Source: Acholoe squamosa (Eukaryota > Annelida > Polychaeta > Phyllodocida > Polynoidae). Taken from it: DNA of 64,000 nucleotides. Positions 12,600 to 22,099 of this stretch are shown in pieces. The first letter of the stretch is position 1. Each line of letters starts with the position of its first letter. Both the position numbers and the translations under genes were made by a program. The notes beneath the pieces were generated by a model. The model did no database searches and had not been told where the DNA came from. It saw only the letters and a program-made list of their open reading frames with translations. The DNA lies in contig OX439037.1 of the NCBI GenBank assembly GCA_949317995.1, positions 54,222,080 through 54,286,079 on the forward strand, read 5' to 3'.

Positions 12600-13400
12600 A
12601 ACCAGTTACCACCCAGTGGGCACAGCCCCACTTATTAAGTGAGTAATCAGCCCTACATTGTAGGGCTTATAAAGGGTTTATAAACAGTCTAAATTGTAAT
12701 GGTTATGTAGCCCTGCATTTGTTGCACTTATTAAACTACTCAGCTGTAGGGTGTATTAATCCCTACAGCTAAGTGGTTTGATGAACACTTGAAAGAAATA
12801 AAGACATCTCATTACAAAAGCATATTATTTCATGCACACAATGATTTTAGATGTTAGAATATTCAACTTCTTTTGCCTGTGTAAGTAGTTCATGAATAGC
12901 TTGTGCAATCCTTGTTTCAGTGTCCTTATTGATCCTTGGTAGGATTTGAACTGGGTATCTCCTGATTGTGAGCAAGAAATAGAGTGAGATGTCATTGGTC
13001 ATGTGAGGTCCTGTAAACTAATATGAAACACAGGACTGGAGTGGTGCATATATCCAGACCAATATTTAACAGATTGGAGCATGATAGGGACATCACTCTA
13101 TCCAGCAGTACCACACCAAATGACCCTTTCCAAGCCACTGACCAGTGCATTAATGCATCATGCGCATTGGTTGACTTGATGAATTAATACAGCCCTGGTG
13201 ATTAACTAACTCGCCGGTGCTACATTAATGCATTATGCCAACCCTACCGGGTCGATACTGTCCCAGAGGGACAGCATGATGCACCAATGAAGTGCTGGAG
13301 AGCACTTCATTGGTGCATCATGCCAACTTATAGGCATGATGTACTCATGCATCAGCAGCTCTTAAAGGGTTTAGTAATTGGTAAGCCTTGGACTATAAAT
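12600..13400. repeat. Left copy of a composite dispersed repeat with hairpins
   Basis: The segment around 12640-12960 (TAGCCCTGCATTTGT, ATTAAACTACTCAGCTGTAGG) recurs at 62140-62370. Around 13186-13375 are nested hairpins (AAGTGCTGGAGAGCACTT core) also seen in variant form at 63212-63372. It ends near TTAAAGGGTTTAG. Confidence 0.55.
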
Positions 13401-13519
13401 TAGATTCTCAACTCATTACAGAGAAAAGGAATAACAATGTTTTCAGGCAATAGATGCAGGTTGTGTTTGTGTTTAAACACAACTACCTTTTGGTAGATGA
13501 ACTGCTGAATTGAAATTTC

Positions 13520-13600
13520 TAGAAAATCCTCACTGAGACTTGAACTTGCCACCTTTAAATACAAAGTCCAATGCTGTATGACCTGAGCTAATGAGGCAGG
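13520..13600 (-). repeat. tRNA-derived SINE fragment
   Basis: On the minus strand it shows an A-box-like TAGCTCAGGTC (13580-13590) and a B-box-like GTTCAAGTC (13537-13545) at tRNA spacing, but without a pairing acceptor stem. It is similar to the copy at 63085-63160. Confidence 0.5.
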
Positions 13601-13862
13601 TTGGGTGAGTGTTGCTAAGAATATATTCTTAGACATGGTTCCAGGGACTAGAGGAATATATTGATCTCATAAGGCACTGTCTTATGAGGTGATAAAGACA
13701 AGGAATGGTGACTCCCCCTGGAGGGAGCCTGGAGTTCTAACTATAAGAAGGACTCTGTCAGCTCAGTGCTGCCACCTCTATGTATTATGAGGAAGTTATC
13801 ACGTTCAAACAGACACTTTGGCAGTTGGTGGCCAGGGACAGCAGGAGTAACAGTAACTCACA

Positions 13863-14255
13863 ATGAAGGCACTCCAGAATTGTTCAGAGTGCAGGCACTC
13901 TCACCCTCCTAAAGGGGGTAGACCATGTATTTATGTGTTAAAGGCAAAAGGAGCAGCGGTTAAGGCAGGATCTAAGGATTCTGAGTGGAAATTATACCTG
14001 GATAGTCAGGAGATTCAGGTGGACTCCTACTTGGGAGTTGCTGGTGGTGAGGGTGAGTCTACAAAGGAGGATCATTTATCCAACACCCTGATAAAGGAAT
14101 TGATTACAGAAAGTAGGGAGTGCCGTAAAATTATGCAATCCCAAATGTCTATGATTACCACATTAGTTCAGGGATTAGCGGTGAATCAAGGTGTCAGGTG
14201 CAGAAATGGGTGGCAGGGGACCTACACAGTTTTCTCCCAAACCCACTATGAATAG
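13863..14255 (+). CDS. Unrecognised 130-codon ORF with Cys/His motif, possible retroelement remnant
   Basis: The N-terminus reads NCSECRHSHPPKGGRPC, a Cys/His cluster like those in N-termini of some retroelement Gag-like proteins. The rest has a helical segment (LSNTLIKELITESRECRKIMQ). No RT, integrase or recombinase follows. The ORF lies inside a repeat-rich block whose 3' part recurs at 14445 and 63000. I infer a retroelement fragment rather than a host gene, with low certainty. Confidence 0.3.
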   Translation: MKALQNCSECRHSHPPKGGRPCIYVLKAKGAAVKAGSKDSEWKLYLDSQEIQVDSYLGVAGGEGESTKEDHLSNTLIKELITESRECRKIMQSQMSMITTLVQGLAVNQGVRCRNGWQGTYTVFSQTHYE

Positions 14256-14510
14256 ATATTCATGATCAGATTGTAGCAATAGGATTGACTTACCAAAATA
14301 AGTAATCTTTGCCACCTGGACTTGAACTTGCCACCTTCAGATCCAAAGCCCTCTGACATCATTGTAGGGACTACAAGATAATGAAGGGGTAATTCAGTAT
14401 GAGCAGGAATTATTTGAGGGGGAGGGGCTAAACAGGGCCAACATAATTTTCTCACAAACTGACTATAAGTTTGTATTCATCATCAGATTGTGGGGATAAG
14501 ATTGCTTTAC
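14229..14510. repeat. Two tandem copies of a module also present at 63000-63120
   Basis: A segment beginning AATTTTCTCA or GTTTTCTCC and running through ATGAATA, TTCAT, CAGATTGTAGCAATA and GATTGACTTACC appears at 14229-14295 and 14445-14512, and again at 63000-63070. A tRNA-like antisense fragment (GGACTTGAACTTGCCACC) follows at 14313. Confidence 0.5.
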
Positions 14511-14519
14511 CTGTCACCA

Positions 14520-14585
14520 AGATAGCTCACTGGACAGAGCTCAGAAGCCGAAATCCAAAGATCCACAGATCGATTCCCATCAGGG
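14520..14585 (+). repeat. tRNA-like sequence (SINE head)
   Basis: A-box-like TAGCTCACTGG (14523-14533) and B-box-like AGATCGATTCC (14567-14577) occur at tRNA spacing. There is no closing acceptor stem, so I read it as a tRNA-derived SINE rather than a working tRNA gene. Confidence 0.5.
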
Positions 14586-14599
14586 TCAAAACCCAGACA

Positions 14600-16160
14600 A
14601 TAGGTATTCACTAAATATTAGGCACTGCAGATGCACCCCTTATTAAGCCAATCAACAAACAAAATAATAAGCACTATATGTGCAGGCCTAATTGGCCTTT
14701 ACAAATACACTCATTAATCAGCTACTAATAAGCTATATGTCTGCAGCCCTTCATTCACACCTGCTAAGAAGGACTTACATGGAACACTTGTTAGGAACTC
14801 CAAAAGCAGCCCTTATAAACCTATAGAAGTGCACTGACTAATAAGAACTTCCTTTGCAGGGATATTTATCCATTCAAATGACTATAGTTTATCAGCTCTC
14901 TATATGCCCTCCTTTCATAGCCCTGCAGCTGTAGCTGCTATGCAGGTCTACAACTGTCACATGTTATTAAGGGCTACATCTGCAGCTGGATTTAGTTGAA
15001 CACTGAGTGCTGCCTGAATGGAAGGGACATTTTTGCATATGCTGCAGAAGACAAGTCTTGCGTATGATTGTATCTCAAAAATCATAACAAAATATGAAAA
15101 TAGAAGCATTTGCTATGCATTATTCCCTCATAATACATGCCAGACTAGACAAAATGCCCTCTGTAGGTCCCATATGGGCTGGAAAAGCACCATGCTCATA
15201 AATGTCTTCATCAGTTGTTTTGACCTGATGATTCAAAACCATGTTGAAATGCTATCAGAACCCCATATTAGGCATGTGTGGCCTATTATGATGCACTATT
15301 GAGCTATTTAGCTGTAAATAACAACAAAGGCACTGTTGTCACCAAAGACTAGAATCATGAGATATGCCTAATTCTTCTCACACTTATTGTATCACTTACA
15401 TATTTCACATGCCTTTAAAGATGATCAAGTAGAATAAAAAAATAGATATTTCTGGTATCAGTGGGTGATCACACATCCATATACGGTGATCTATGTGGTC
15501 CAACATAAAAAAACAAACAGAAATTGTGCTGAAAATCACAGTTTTTGCAAACTAACAAAAATCACATGTCTCCCATAGTGTAATGAGCCACCATAGAGGT
15601 AGGAAAATAAAGCGTAGTCATTTATAAACTTGATGGGTCAGTATTATGCACTATCTATGAAAAACTGATGGTTAGAATATTTTTTCAGAAAATATATTGG
15701 GCCAAACTTTGAGAAACAGCAAATTTTTTAAACTGATGATTTTTAAATTTATACTTTGTACGTCAGTGGGGAACTGTGCACTACATTAATGTAAACCATC
15801 TACCCTGGCCTGAAAGCAAAGAGTCATATCTTTCATTTGCTGCAAATATTGTGTAAATCGGATAATTTTTGGCTAAACTACAGCATTTCTTAACAAAAAA
15901 TTCAGGAAAAACTAAGTTTTAGGTTCCCAACTTGCTGCATCGAGCTATACTAATCAGTGGTGTTGTGCCCACTGGGCAGTATGGGGGCCATGAAACAAGA
16001 GAGCATAGAAAATGGGGGGAAACAGGATTGCATCAGTCCAACCCTATTTGGTTATATACCGCCTTGCTGATATCTTAACATCAATCTACACCTTTAGCAT
16101 GATACAGGTATATACACCCTTAGTGAGGTCTGAGAGTGGTACTGGATGGGTGCTGGATGG
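14600..16160. other. No gene recognised
   Basis: AT-rich sequence without supportable coding signal or obvious structured repeat. The small ORF at 15018-15302 has no recognisable features. Confidence 0.35.
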
Positions 16161-16164
16161 GACC

Positions 16165-16241
16165 CTCCCCCCTCCCCCGCCCCCTCCCCCTCCCCCTCCC
16201 CCCTTCCTCTCCCCCTCCCCCTCCACCCTCCCCCTCCCCTG
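16165..16241. repeat. C-rich homopyrimidine tract
   Basis: An almost pure (CCCCCT)n-like tract. The minus strand has many runs of four or more G and could form quadruplex or triplex DNA. Confidence 0.85.
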
Positions 16242-16399
16242 GAAAAATAAAAAAAAAGATTCACCCAAAAATTCCCTGCTCCAATTTCAAAATAATCGTA
16301 CTAAACATTCTATATTGGCTGAGGCTTGAGCATGGATCGAAAAACCCTATTCTAAATGAGGCCTTCTCTACCATGAAGAGTGAAAACCACCAATGGCTT

Positions 16400-17060
16400 A
16401 AAGATATCCAATACCTCTTGTTTAAAATCAGTTGTAAGAATTCCGGCTCGATCCTTATGTTTGGTTAAAGTCCTCACTAAAAAACAAAAGAGAAGGTTAA
16501 ATGATGCACATATTCAGAAATACAACCAGTACATTGATAACCCAGAGTACTGGCAAGTGTAGAATTATCAAGATGTGTAAAGATGATCTCAATGACATTT
16601 ATGAAGAGCGTGAATACCTAAAGCATACAGAATCACCTAAAATTAGAACCATTATTGCTAAACTCCGGAATGACAATAACTGTACACTTGACAGCCTGTC
16701 AATAAGATATAGAGGAAAGAAACCTGTCAATTCTTAGTGCACATTCTGTAATGCTGTGCAAGATGTCAATCATGTCTTTTTACATTGTAACATGCCCGAG
16801 ATGAGAAACGCACATTCAATGTTTGAACAAAATACCTCAAGTTTGTTGATTACTATAAAAGACACAATGACACTAGGAAACTTTCTCAAATACTAGCAGT
16901 GGCCCCATATTGCAAATCATCTAAAAGGCCAGGAGCTGTGAACTGTATATACTCATATATAAAATCTGTCTACAACATTTTAAATGAAAACCTGGTGCTG
17001 ACATAAGTGTACCTGTACATTAGTCAATAAAGCCATCTTGAATCTTGAATCTTGAATCTT
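16400..17060 (+). pseudogene. 3' end of a decayed LINE with TTGAATC tail
   Basis: Across broken frames the translation gives AKLRNDNNCTLDSLSIRY followed by CTFCNAVQDVNHVFLHC, the Cys-rich motif found after the RT domain of many LINEs. At 17026-17060 an AATAAAG is followed by CATC and repeated TTGAATC units, a simple-repeat 3' tail of the kind that ends many CR1/L2-like elements. Confidence 0.65.
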
Positions 17061-17065
17061 TCAAC

Positions 17066-17775
17066 CAACAATACATCTTACAAGGCAAATAGGATCCCTA
17101 CTCCCTGCAACAAACAATTTTATCAGGTTCCAGCAAAACTGAAAAAACGTACTGGTGTGGAAAACCAGTATGGCACCAAATCACACATCACACCAGCCTG
17201 TGATTTGGGGGTGGTGTGTGATTTGGCATCACTGCCAAAATAACCATTTTAAAGATGAGGTGACATGAGATGTATCATGATGCCTCCTAGTGTTCATTGC
17301 ATCAACTACTGAAACCCTGACTGAGTTTAAACATATAGGTTAGGAGCTATATCTTTGATAATGCAGTCATTATGTAAGAAATTTCAAGGGTTTTTGGCAC
17401 ATCTGGCGGAAATCATGAAAGTTTGCATGCAGGTATGCAGACCATGCTGAACTTCGATCTAAGTGGATACATGCATTTTGTAGAATGTTTCCCCTTTAGA
17501 ATTGATGTTATATATGGGTCATGTGAAAATAATGAATTATTCTATGAAAAATCACCATCTTCCATCTAACAGTTTCTTTTGCAAAACAGATCATGGGAAA
17601 TCATTTATTACATGTTGAATTAAGCAGAGGAAGTATATTAGGTGGCATTTCAATTAAAACGCCCATAATTTTATCCTAATTTGCATATGAAAATGAGGTA
17701 AGTATCTATACAGTCAAGTATCAGCCTACACCTGTGTACAAAATTAGGATAAATAATATGTGAGTTAGAGACTAC
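17066..17775. other. No gene recognised
   Basis: AT-rich sequence between a LINE 3' tail and the 3' end of the next LINE. A short imperfect inverted pair around ATGGCACCAAATCACAC (17170-17240) is the only structure noticed. Confidence 0.35.
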
Positions 17776-17779
17776 TATA

Positions 17780-18080
17780 GAGTTGAGTTTTAACAAGTTT
17801 ATTGGCAGAAATCATACATGTACGTTTTTCAGATCGGCCAAAACACGGCAACAGGAAAGAAATAGTGTAGCGCTCAATCAGGTTGTACAAAGTTACATCA
17901 GGCAGGCATCATTTTGGGTATAGATCATTACGATATTACTAAAGACATAACTAAAGCCTCTTAGGGGCTGTATGTATCACCATGATTTGCACAAGTCGAT
18001 TATCCGCAGGCAGCATGTATATCACATCTTTCAAAAATAATTGCGTAGTCTATCAAGTGACCGTTATACACCAAATACAA
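17780..18080 (-). mobile_element. 3' UTR of the NADAR-bearing LINE
   Basis: Minus-strand sequence downstream of ORF2. A CAATAAAC polyadenylation-like signal (about 17797-17804, + strand GTTTATTG) suggests the transcript ends near 17780. The exact 3' tail and target-site duplication could not be fixed. Confidence 0.5.
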
Positions 18081-20948
18081 TCAGATTTTGTTCATGAATT
18101 CTTTCTTACTGCCTATCTGCTGAGTATTTGCATCCAATTTGTCCCAAAGGACACACCCCCTGTACAGTGGTGACTTATCATACGTCAAACACCTGGATCT
18201 GGATACCTTTAACTGTTTTTTAACATTGCCGCGCAAGTTCCTGGCAGGGAGTTTGACACAGTTTGGATCACAAGAAACATCATACATCATAGATAATAAG
18301 TTCTTATCACGTCTAACCTTTAGCATTTTCATGTAGGTTCTAACATGGAGATCGTATATAGATATATCTCGAGTATTAAAGATTCGAAGACATAACCGTA
18401 GGCAATGATTCTGCATAAGTTGTAAGCGGCCAACACTGGATTTAGGACCACTTTCATGTAGAAAACTTGCATGTTCCAGCACAGGTAGAACCATTTGTTT
18501 GTATAAGGTCAGACACAGCTTATTATCGACAAATTTCCTTAACTGTCTTAATTGGTACATCTTGTGGCGGAAACTAGATATTATCTTTTCGTTGTTTCTC
18601 CGAAAATTAAGACCACGATCAATGATAACACCAAGGTAATTGAATTCATCAACCACTTCAAGGCGCTTACCATCCAGTTCAGCACTCATTATACTCAAAT
18701 TGTGTCTGGCATTAAGTAAATCACTTGCACACCATAACAACTTTGTTTTTTCATTATTGATAGTAAGCTTGAACAATTTACACCATTTACTGATACTATC
18801 CAGATCAGACTGTAATTTCCTTAGTACATGATTGGGGTCGGTATCATTGACATAAATAGCGAGATCATCGGCGTACAAACAGAATTTGCAGGATTTTATA
18901 ACCGATACTATACTATCAATATATATTATAAATAATAACGGACCTAACACGGACCCTTGCGGGACGCCACACGTTACAGCCTCTTCAGCAGATACACGCC
19001 CATTGGCAGTAGCATATTGCTTTCTGTCCTTAAGATAAGAATTAAACCAAGATACACACTGTACAGATAAATGCAAATTCCTAAGCCTTCCTAGGAGGAG
19101 GGAGTGGTCGACAGTATCAAAAGCCTTTCTCAGATCTAGGAAGACTACAGCCGAGCACTCCCCCCTGTTAAATCCTTCAAATAAATCTTGAGTCAAAATA
19201 TAAATAGCACCATTAGTAGATCTACCTGGAACAAAACCAAACTGTCTTTTAGATATAAAATCATTATCAAGTAAATACCTAATTAACTGGCAGTGGATTG
19301 ATTTCTCAATTAGTTTCGAGACAATATTGAGTTGACTCACTGGGCGCCAGTTTGAGATATTCAGCAAATCGCCTGACTTTGGCAACGGAATTACATTAGC
19401 TATTTTGAACATCTCCGGTATGACACTATTAGTGATTGAACCATTAATTATTTGAAGTAGTATATGTGGGATATGTAACAACACGTTTTTCACCACATTT
19501 GCTCTGATGTGTTGAATACTTGATGATTTTACAGAGTTGATACCGTTAATAATATTAGTGCAGGTTAATAAATCAATAGGCAACAATTCAAACAATTGGT
19601 CACGTTCAGGGACATGGGAAAGTATAAGGTCAGTAATCCATCGATGGTCGGTGTTACTGACAACTGGTATCAGATTCGCAAGGTTAGGACCAATACAAGT
19701 ATAATATTTATTTACAAAGTCAGGAATCTCAAGGTCAGGGATGCCAGTACCATGCTCATTTATTAATGACATTTTTATCTCAGTGCGAGGTCCCTTCCAT
19801 AAACTACTTATTACATTCCAAAAACGCCTTGGGTCAGTTTTGTATTTATTAAGATTCCTGGTTATCTCTTTTTGTCTGTTCAAGACCAGCTTGTTTTTTA
19901 TTTGTTTGTCCAGGTCTCTAATTTTGGCTCTGAATGGATTAGCATCCTGACCTCTGTAACCCCGGAGTTTCTTAAGAAATCTTTTTTTCTTAGCAGTCAA
20001 AAAAGCCAGATTCTGATTAAAACCAGTAGGTGCATCCATATTAATGGCCATTTCCTTAACTGGGTGATGTCTATCCAGGTACACACGGATGCAATTTACA
20101 AATTCACTATAAAGTTCACCTGGAGAAAGCGTATGGTTTTCAGTGAGGGCAGCATTATTCACATAATTATTCAAAGCATTTTGATCAAAATTCTTATATG
20201 ATCTACCAGTAATTGAACGAGTTTGACACCTCTCTATTCTTCTTTGTTTCTTTATAGCAAATACAGGGAAATGATCACCAAATTTGTAGTCAAGCAGACC
20301 ATTTGTGGAAATATGTGGAGAGTTACAATAAATATGGTCCAAAGTAGATTTGCCCCTGGTATGATAATACGTTGATCTAGTACGTAAATATTTCAACTTG
20401 TTTTTCCTTAAAAAAGATGTTAGACTTTTATATTTACTACTTGTTCTAACTGCAGAATTAACATTAAAATCCCCAAGGATCCAGACCTCCATCCTGCGAA
20501 TGTCTGGATGCTTTAACATTTCACTCAATTTTTTATAACATAACCTTACATTACCATTAGGGGGGCGGTATACAGACAATATCACACGGTGCTTCTGATT
20601 TGGAAATTTAGTTATTAATCCAATACATTCTATGTCTTTATTGCCTACTGTTAATGCTGCATGGCCGAAAGTGTAATCTACATACTTATTATTAACATAA
20701 CAACCTACTCCACCACTCTTCCTAAGGCAATTTAGGCGATCCTTCCTATACAGTCTCATATTATTCAAATCGACATTATGAGTTTGATCACGTCTGTCTA
20801 ACCAGGTCTCCGTCACGCAGATGTAATCAAAACCAAGATCGGAGCGACGTAAGTCCAAAACCTTATCATTGAGACTTTGTACATTCATAGTAATTAGTTT
20901 CAGTCCCTTCAAGCTATTGATTTTGTCACAAGAGTAGTGGCTAGTCAT
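18081..20948 (-). CDS. LINE ORF2: APE-type endonuclease plus reverse transcriptase
   Basis: An intact ORF of 955 codons. The N-terminal endonuclease (about 15-225) shows the APE-like motif series: MNVQSLND, TETWLDRR, YRPPNGN, GDFNVNS, LDHIYC and GDHFPVF. This domain nicks target DNA to prime reverse transcription. The RT domain (about 480-760) has NWRPVSQLN, FVPGRSTN, FLDLRKAFDTVDH, GVPQGSVLGP and the catalytic YADD near residue 691. The C-terminus has LRQLRKF, the QNHCLRLC region and a basic end. Motif style suggests the CR1/L2/Jockey side of LINE diversity; the clade is not assigned. There is no stop or frameshift and the catalytic residues are present, so the copy may be young. Confidence 0.93.
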   Translation of the reverse strand: MTSHYSCDKINSLKGLKLITMNVQSLNDKVLDLRRSDLGFDYICVTETWLDRRDQTHNVDLNNMRLYRKDRLNCLRKSGGVGCYVNNKYVDYTFGHAALTVGNKDIECIGLITKFPNQKHRVILSVYRPPNGNVRLCYKKLSEMLKHPDIRRMEVWILGDFNVNSAVRTSSKYKSLTSFLRKNKLKYLRTRSTYYHTRGKSTLDHIYCNSPHISTNGLLDYKFGDHFPVFAIKKQRRIERCQTRSITGRSYKNFDQNALNNYVNNAALTENHTLSPGELYSEFVNCIRVYLDRHHPVKEMAINMDAPTGFNQNLAFLTAKKKRFLKKLRGYRGQDANPFRAKIRDLDKQIKNKLVLNRQKEITRNLNKYKTDPRRFWNVISSLWKGPRTEIKMSLINEHGTGIPDLEIPDFVNKYYTCIGPNLANLIPVVSNTDHRWITDLILSHVPERDQLFELLPIDLLTCTNIINGINSVKSSSIQHIRANVVKNVLLHIPHILLQIINGSITNSVIPEMFKIANVIPLPKSGDLLNISNWRPVSQLNIVSKLIEKSIHCQLIRYLLDNDFISKRQFGFVPGRSTNGAIYILTQDLFEGFNRGECSAVVFLDLRKAFDTVDHSLLLGRLRNLHLSVQCVSWFNSYLKDRKQYATANGRVSAEEAVTCGVPQGSVLGPLLFIIYIDSIVSVIKSCKFCLYADDLAIYVNDTDPNHVLRKLQSDLDSISKWCKLFKLTINNEKTKLLWCASDLLNARHNLSIMSAELDGKRLEVVDEFNYLGVIIDRGLNFRRNNEKIISSFRHKMYQLRQLRKFVDNKLCLTLYKQMVLPVLEHASFLHESGPKSSVGRLQLMQNHCLRLCLRIFNTRDISIYDLHVRTYMKMLKVRRDKNLLSMMYDVSCDPNCVKLPARNLRGNVKKQLKVSRSRCLTYDKSPLYRGCVLWDKLDANTQQIGSKKEFMNKI

Positions 20949-22099
20949 ACTTAAGAAGCATTATTGATATAGGTCGCTTTCAACCTGACCCTGTTGCTCC
21001 TACCTTTCAGAACAAAAGTAAACATACCTAATCGAGCGCACAACAGACAGAACATGATTTACAGAGAAATGTGCAATAGGAGCGACTAATGGCACTCAAT
21101 GCAATGATGAGGGCCAAGAAGCCAAGAGCAACCCGTTACGAATAAGTAAAGTAGTGGCTCTATGTGCAAGATACAGTCCCCACAGTAACAAAAGCTGGAG
21201 GTATACTTAAACTAACAGACTAACAATTTACATTGCAGTCAGAAAAGGTCAAACAGGACAACACAATCACTTAAAGATAACTATATCAATACATGTATCG
21301 GGAATGAATCAAACAAAATAATTTCACCTATCAAATTGTATATCAATCAGTTAATTCAAAGTTGCATCAGCTACTCAAATTACCGAAAATTAATTTCAGT
21401 GCAGGAACCAGTAGATATAAACCCCAGGGATATACTCTGCACAATTTAACTTGGCCTTAAGGGTACTTAACAAAACAATTGGGCAATCCAGATAGAAATA
21501 CTCGGTCGGTAACTCTGTTGGGTAGGCTCCCCCTGTCATACTAGTAAAATTCATATAATAATGATAAACACTGCCTTAACTATAAGATAATCGTACTATG
21601 TAAGATAACAAACTATAATCCTGGAAGAAACAATTCATATTAAATGATGTTTTAAAAAGACAGTGCAAAATTAAAGTTTATAGGGTCATGTATCTATAAG
21701 TAGGGTAATGAATTAACTTCTCGAAGAAATTCAGAAGAATTCTGTTGCTAGGAATTTAAATTCAATAACGGTATAAAATAGTTTCTTAGATATCTAATGA
21801 CATCACTTGAAGAACTGATGTATTGTAATTAAAGAAGTGTGCGAAACAATGGAAATGTCTTGGCTGTCTGGACTCTGTTTGGTTGGCTGAAACCATTTTA
21901 AAGTTGTTTTCACAGCTCCAGGACATTGATACAGGTAATAGTCACATAGGTCAAAAACAGCATCTCGTACTTCCATGAAGAGACACCATAGTATGTCATG
22001 TATTCACAACACATGATGCATAAGATAGAGATCATGATGGTAGATCTCAACTGTCATACTGTATATGAATTCACAAGTGGTGGCAGTAGGTCATAAGAC
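20949..22099 (-). other. Spacer between LINE ORF1 and ORF2
   Basis: 1151 bases without a supportable ORF on either strand. In most two-ORF LINEs the ORFs overlap or lie tens of bases apart, so this is unusually long. It may carry an internal ribosome entry signal or a second promoter, or be an insertion. I see no terminal repeats that would mark one. Confidence 0.5.

Noticed and set aside
16012..16468. Pro-rich ORFs
   Set aside because: Produced by the C-rich tract at 16165-16241.
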